DNA of 64,000 bases, from positions 1 to 64,000 of the forward strand of contig JBHOQN010000156.1 of NCBI GenBank assembly GCA_042408965.1, read 5' to 3'. The notes beneath the pieces were generated by a model that had not been told where the DNA came from, ran no database searches, and saw nothing but the letters and a program-made list of their open reading frames with translations. Shown here piece after piece: positions 61,127 through 64,000 of this stretch. A program made the translations under genes and the position numbers. This DNA comes from Thermogemmatispora sp042408965. GTDB lineage: Bacteria; Chloroflexota; Ktedonobacteria; Ktedonobacterales; Ktedonobacteraceae. Each line of letters begins with the position of its first letter. The stretch's first letter is position 1.

Positions 61127-63652
61127 ATGTCTACTGGTTATTTCGCGTCTGCCGCGTCGCCACGAGCTAGACGGGTGGTTGTGGCTGGCATGGGAGCGGT
61201 AACGGCCCTGGGCAGCTCGGTCCAGGCGCTCTGGGAGGGCGTCAGCACCGGCCGTGTTGCCATCCGCCCGGTTCATTCCTGGCCGATGGAGGCCTACCAT
61301 ACGCGCCTGGCAGGAGAGATTCAGGAGGTTGTGCGACCCCTCCACGAGTATCCGCATCCACGGGATCATCGTGAGCCAACGCTGGATTTTGCGCTCAAAG
61401 CGGCGGAAGAGGCCATTGCTCAGGCCGGCCTGACAGGCGAGCAGATCTCGCGCGAGCGTTGGGGGCTGGTGCTGGGCACCTGTATGGCCGGCTTTCTCAG
61501 CATTCGCCGCTGGTACATCGACGCTGAGCAGGCTGACCCGCAGTTGGTGCGGATGTTTCTGCCGCAGGACCTGGCGGAAATGATTGGTGAGGCCCTCGGA
61601 CTCAGGGGACCGGTGCTCTCGCTCTCGACGGCCTGTGCTGCCGGGGCCAATGCCATCGGCTATGCGCTGGATATCATCAGGAATGGACATGCTGACGTCA
61701 TGCTTGCAGGCGGAACGGATAGCCTCTCCGATGTGCTCTTTGCTGGCTTTCACTGTCTGGAATCATTGGCGCCTGACACGGCCGCGCCGTATTCGCGCGA
61801 CCGCCAGGGGCTGTCGCTGGGCGAAGGAGGTGGCATGCTGTTGCTGGTTCGGGAAGATCTGGCGCGCGCTGCTGGCGTCCGCGTCCTGGGAGAGGTGCTT
61901 GGCTATGGTCTATCCGCCGACGGGTACCATCCCACAGCCCCAGACCCTGAAGGCAGAGGTGCCAGTCGCGCTATACGCGCGGCTATGAGGGAGGCTGGGG
62001 TGAGGCCTGAGGAGGTAGGCTATATCAACGGGCACGGGACAGGCACCCCTAAGAACGACGTGGCAGAGACTCGCGCTATTCGCCTGGCCCTAGGGGAGGC
62101 TGCCAGCCAGGTCGGAGTAAGCAGCACGAAATCAATGGTCGGCCATCTGATGGGGGCAGCGGGTGCGGTGGAGGCCATCGTGACGCTCAAAGCCCTGCAG
62201 GAGCAGGTGATGCCTCCTACGGCCAACTATACGCGGCCCGATCCGGCCTGTGATCTGCATTACGTGCCATTGAAGGCTGAGCCACGCCGTATGGAGATCG
62301 CGCTTTCCAACAACTTTGCCTTCGGAGGCAACAACGCCTGCGTGGCCTTCGGGCGCGCCGGAGCGGCCCGAGAGCGCCTGCCTCGGCCGCAGGAGCGTGT
62401 TGTGATTACTGGCATGTCCCTGCTCTCTCCCGCTGGCGACTCCCCGGCCGCGATCTGGAGGCAGCTGCTCGAGGGTGGCCTGCAGACGGAGGAGGCTCAG
62501 GGCTGCCGGGTTGCCAGGATACGCCAGTTCGAGCCGGCATCCTTCCTGCCGGCGCGAGAACGACGGCGCATCGATCGTGTCGGACTGCTGGCGATCGCTG
62601 CCACGCGCCTGGCGCTGAGTGATGCCGATCTGGCGGTTGCAGACGAGGAGCGAGAAACGATAGGTATCCTGCTTGGAACGGCTTTTGGCCCCCTTGAGAG
62701 TATCGAGCGTTTCTATCGACCTGTGCTCCTGGAGGGAACAGCAGCCGCTAATCCTGCCATATTCCCAAGCTGCGTCTTCAACGCAGCAGCGGGTCTGGTG
62801 GCGATCCACACAGGCCTCTCTGGCCCTACCTCCACGGTGACTGCCGGGCATGCCGCCGGAGCGGCGGCGCTCTGTTACGCTTACGAGCTGATCTCCAGCG
62901 GTCGAGCTGTGGCTCTGGTCTGCCTGGGGGTTGATACTCTGACCGAGAAGCTGGTTCAGGGCTACTCGCAGGGAACGCTGGTGGCGCGCCGCGAGGGCGA
63001 CCCACAGCAAGGCCAGGGCTTTATCCTGGCAGAAGGGGCTGGTGCCCTTCTCCTGGAGAGCCTCTCTCATGCACAGGCCCGTGGCGCCAGAATCTACGGT
63101 GAGATCGCTGGCTACGGTATGGCCTCCGATCCGACTGTGCGTCAGACGGGCGGCCTCTCGACGGCTGCCCTGGTGCGTGCCATGACTCGTGCGCGCGAGC
63201 AGATCACCACGGGCCGGAGCTGTCGCCTGGACGTCTGGGCTAACGCGGCTGGCGATGGCCTGGCCGATCGCGCCGAGGCCCAGGCCATCAGACGCCTGCT
63301 GGGTCCCGTGGTTGAGTCTCCCTTCACCGATCTGCTGCAATCTGCTTCCGATCGAGGCGCGCGGAAAGTCTTTGCTCCGCTGCGCGCGCTTGGCGTTCCG
63401 GGAGGAGCAGGCGCTCTGTTCAGTGCTGCGTTGGCGCTGTACACCTCCTGTGTGGGGACTGCTCCCTGGCGGCGTTCGCAGAGTGAGGCCGAGGAGGGCG
63501 CCGGGACCGAAGCCGCCCCCGTCTCAATGGGGGTCCTGGTCAACAGTTGTTCCCTTGGAGGAACGCATATCTCGCTGGCGCTGCGCGTGATGGAACAGGT
63601 CGGGCTAAGAGGAGCAGCCAGTTGCTCAGAAGAAAGGGGTGTAGTTGAGTGA
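61127..63652 (+). CDS. Fused ketosynthase-ketosynthase (KS plus Cys-less KS, KS-CLF-like)
   Basis: An 841-residue protein with two KAS II-fold domains in tandem. Domain 1 (~15-410) is complete: Cys 170 in LSLSTACAAGANAIG, His 303 in GHGTGTPKND, His 340 in KSMVGHLMGAAGAVE. Domain 2 starts at VVITGMSLLSPAGDS (~425); at the nucleophile it reads TVTAGHAAGAAAL, so His 575 replaces Cys, and both His motifs of a normal KS are lost (ANAAGDGLADRAE in place of HGTGT). The arrangement matches a KS alpha fused to a KS beta/chain-length factor without any carrier or acyltransferase domain. AGAGGAAG precedes ATG 61127. Confidence 0.88.
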   Translation: MSTGYFASAASPRARRVVVAGMGAVTALGSSVQALWEGVSTGRVAIRPVHSWPMEAYHTRLAGEIQEVVRPLHEYPHPRDHREPTLDFALKAAEEAIAQAGLTGEQISRERWGLVLGTCMAGFLSIRRWYIDAEQADPQLVRMFLPQDLAEMIGEALGLRGPVLSLSTACAAGANAIGYALDIIRNGHADVMLAGGTDSLSDVLFAGFHCLESLAPDTAAPYSRDRQGLSLGEGGGMLLLVREDLARAAGVRVLGEVLGYGLSADGYHPTAPDPEGRGASRAIRAAMREAGVRPEEVGYINGHGTGTPKNDVAETRAIRLALGEAASQVGVSSTKSMVGHLMGAAGAVEAIVTLKALQEQVMPPTANYTRPDPACDLHYVPLKAEPRRMEIALSNNFAFGGNNACVAFGRAGAARERLPRPQERVVITGMSLLSPAGDSPAAIWRQLLEGGLQTEEAQGCRVARIRQFEPASFLPARERRRIDRVGLLAIAATRLALSDADLAVADEERETIGILLGTAFGPLESIERFYRPVLLEGTAAANPAIFPSCVFNAAAGLVAIHTGLSGPTSTVTAGHAAGAAALCYAYELISSGRAVALVCLGVDTLTEKLVQGYSQGTLVARREGDPQQGQGFILAEGAGALLLESLSHAQARGARIYGEIAGYGMASDPTVRQTGGLSTAALVRAMTRAREQITTGRSCRLDVWANAAGDGLADRAEAQAIRRLLGPVVESPFTDLLQSASDRGARKVFAPLRALGVPGGAGALFSAALALYTSCVGTAPWRRSQSEAEEGAGTEAAPVSMGVLVNSCSLGGTHISLALRVMEQVGLRGAASCSEERGVVE

Positions 63653-64000
63653 ATCACGTCGAGATCATCAGTACAGGCTCGTACCTGCCGGGCGAAGCGC
63701 TGACGAATCAGGATCTGGAGCGTCTGGTGGGGGCGTTGAGTCCAGAGATTCTGCAGCAGATTCAGGTCGAGCAACGGCACTGGTTAATTGACCCGGAGAC
63801 CGGCGAGCACCGTGTTGCCAACTCTGAGATGGCGGCCGGGGCGGCGCGCCAGGCCCTGGAGCTGGCCGGCATCTCAGCCGAGGAGGTCGAGTTCCTGCTG
63901 GTCTCCACCAGCAGCCCGGACTATCCCCTGCCTGCGCTCGTCACGCTGGTCCAGGACCAGCTGGGGCTGCAGCGTTGTGCCACACTGGAGGTGCGCTCAG
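63649..64000 (+). CDS. Beta-ketoacyl-ACP synthase III (KAS III), 5' part
   Basis: The first 117 residues of a KAS III/FabH-like initiating ketosynthase, cut by the window end. It shows IISTGSYLPGEALTNQDLER at the N-terminus, the AAGAARQALELAGISAEEVEFLLVSTSSPD segment typical of the family, and approaches the active-site Cys at the border (ATLEVRS...). GTG 63649 overlaps the previous stop codon by four bases, and AGAAAGGGG lies upstream. It would start chains from an acyl-CoA. The active site lies outside the window, so its activity is unconfirmed. Confidence 0.88.
   Translation, partial: MNHVEIISTGSYLPGEALTNQDLERLVGALSPEILQQIQVEQRHWLIDPETGEHRVANSEMAAGAARQALELAGISAEEVEFLLVSTSSPDYPLPALVTLVQDQLGLQRCATLEVRS

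Noticed and set aside
62132..63340. 402-codon open frame antisense to the fused ketosynthase
   Set aside because: High-GC coding DNA leaves long antisense frames open; the plus strand carries an unmistakable KS protein and this frame has no family motif.
1..64000. CRISPR array, rRNA or tRNA genes
   Set aside because: No regularly spaced direct repeats and no tRNA or rRNA signatures were seen; the 120-bp periodicity at 11.8-12.5 kb is a TPR coding repeat.

Overview
The window is high-GC, densely packed bacterial chromosome with short gaps, good Shine-Dalgarno sites and sigma70-like promoters. Large STAND/TPR regulators (an XRE-NB-ARC-TPR protein and a 1097-residue ATPase-TPR-BTAD protein), an IS605-type TnpB end, methylcitrate-cycle genes and type II polyketide genes together suggest a spore-forming, actinomycete-like Chloroflexota (Ktedonobacteria, perhaps Thermogemmatispora). 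That assignment is an inference from gene content; no rRNA or marker gene is present.

Layout. 1-5.5 kb: the right end of an IS605-family element has cut off the 5' end of a solute-binding protein gene; the two permeases and the ATPase of that ABC importer follow intact, then a proline iminopeptidase. 5.5-10 kb: sparse, partly decayed DNA with a copper lipoprotein, another lipoprotein, two copies of a ~130-bp repeat, a beheaded HPr gene and a proline dehydrogenase. 10-15.7 kb: an NLR-like XRE/NB-ARC/TPR regulator, an AraC regulator fused to a lipoyl-like domain without its lysine, and a lactonase-like metallo-beta-lactamase. 15.8-19.4 kb (minus strand): a three-gene phosphonate operon, PEP mutase > methylphosphonate-synthase-like oxygenase > phosphonopyruvate decarboxylase. 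20-23.5 kb: acetate transporter, receiver-domain protein, amino-acid permease.

23.7-34.9 kb: methylcitrate cycle operon (prpB-prpC-prpD plus a cupin), a TetR regulator, an ACAD10/11-type kinase, a 2-oxoacid dehydrogenase E2-E1alpha-E1beta operon and a 3-hydroxyisobutyrate-dehydrogenase-like gene. Three related palindromes near the promoters suggest that one TetR protein controls the propionate, kinase and 2-oxoacid dehydrogenase genes, a branched-chain/odd-chain acyl-CoA module. 35-39.7 kb: DUF72, a truncated Nudix gene, then a sulfur-type operon (ArsR-rhodanese, rhodanese/metallo-beta-lactamase, MFS permease with a frameshift). 40-45.5 kb: a KstD-like flavoprotein and an SDR divergent from a second TetR gene, sharing one operator, then an acyl-CoA synthetase. 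45.7-49.9 kb: a decayed xylulokinase gene carrying a perfect 27-bp hairpin, a LysR regulator and two small hypothetical genes.

49.9-64 kb: an ATPase/BTAD regulator followed by a co-directional, partly overlapping type II fatty-acid/polyketide cluster: MMPL exporter, ketoreductase, long ACP, degenerate hot-dog protein, ketosynthase, intact hot-dog dehydratase, a Cys-less ketosynthase (chain-length-factor-like), a single polypeptide fusing a full ketosynthase to a second Cys-less ketosynthase, and the start of a KAS III. This resembles highly reducing type II PKS or aryl-polyene systems, but the KS-CLF fusion is unusual. It and the methylphosphonate operon are the most interesting parts of the window.
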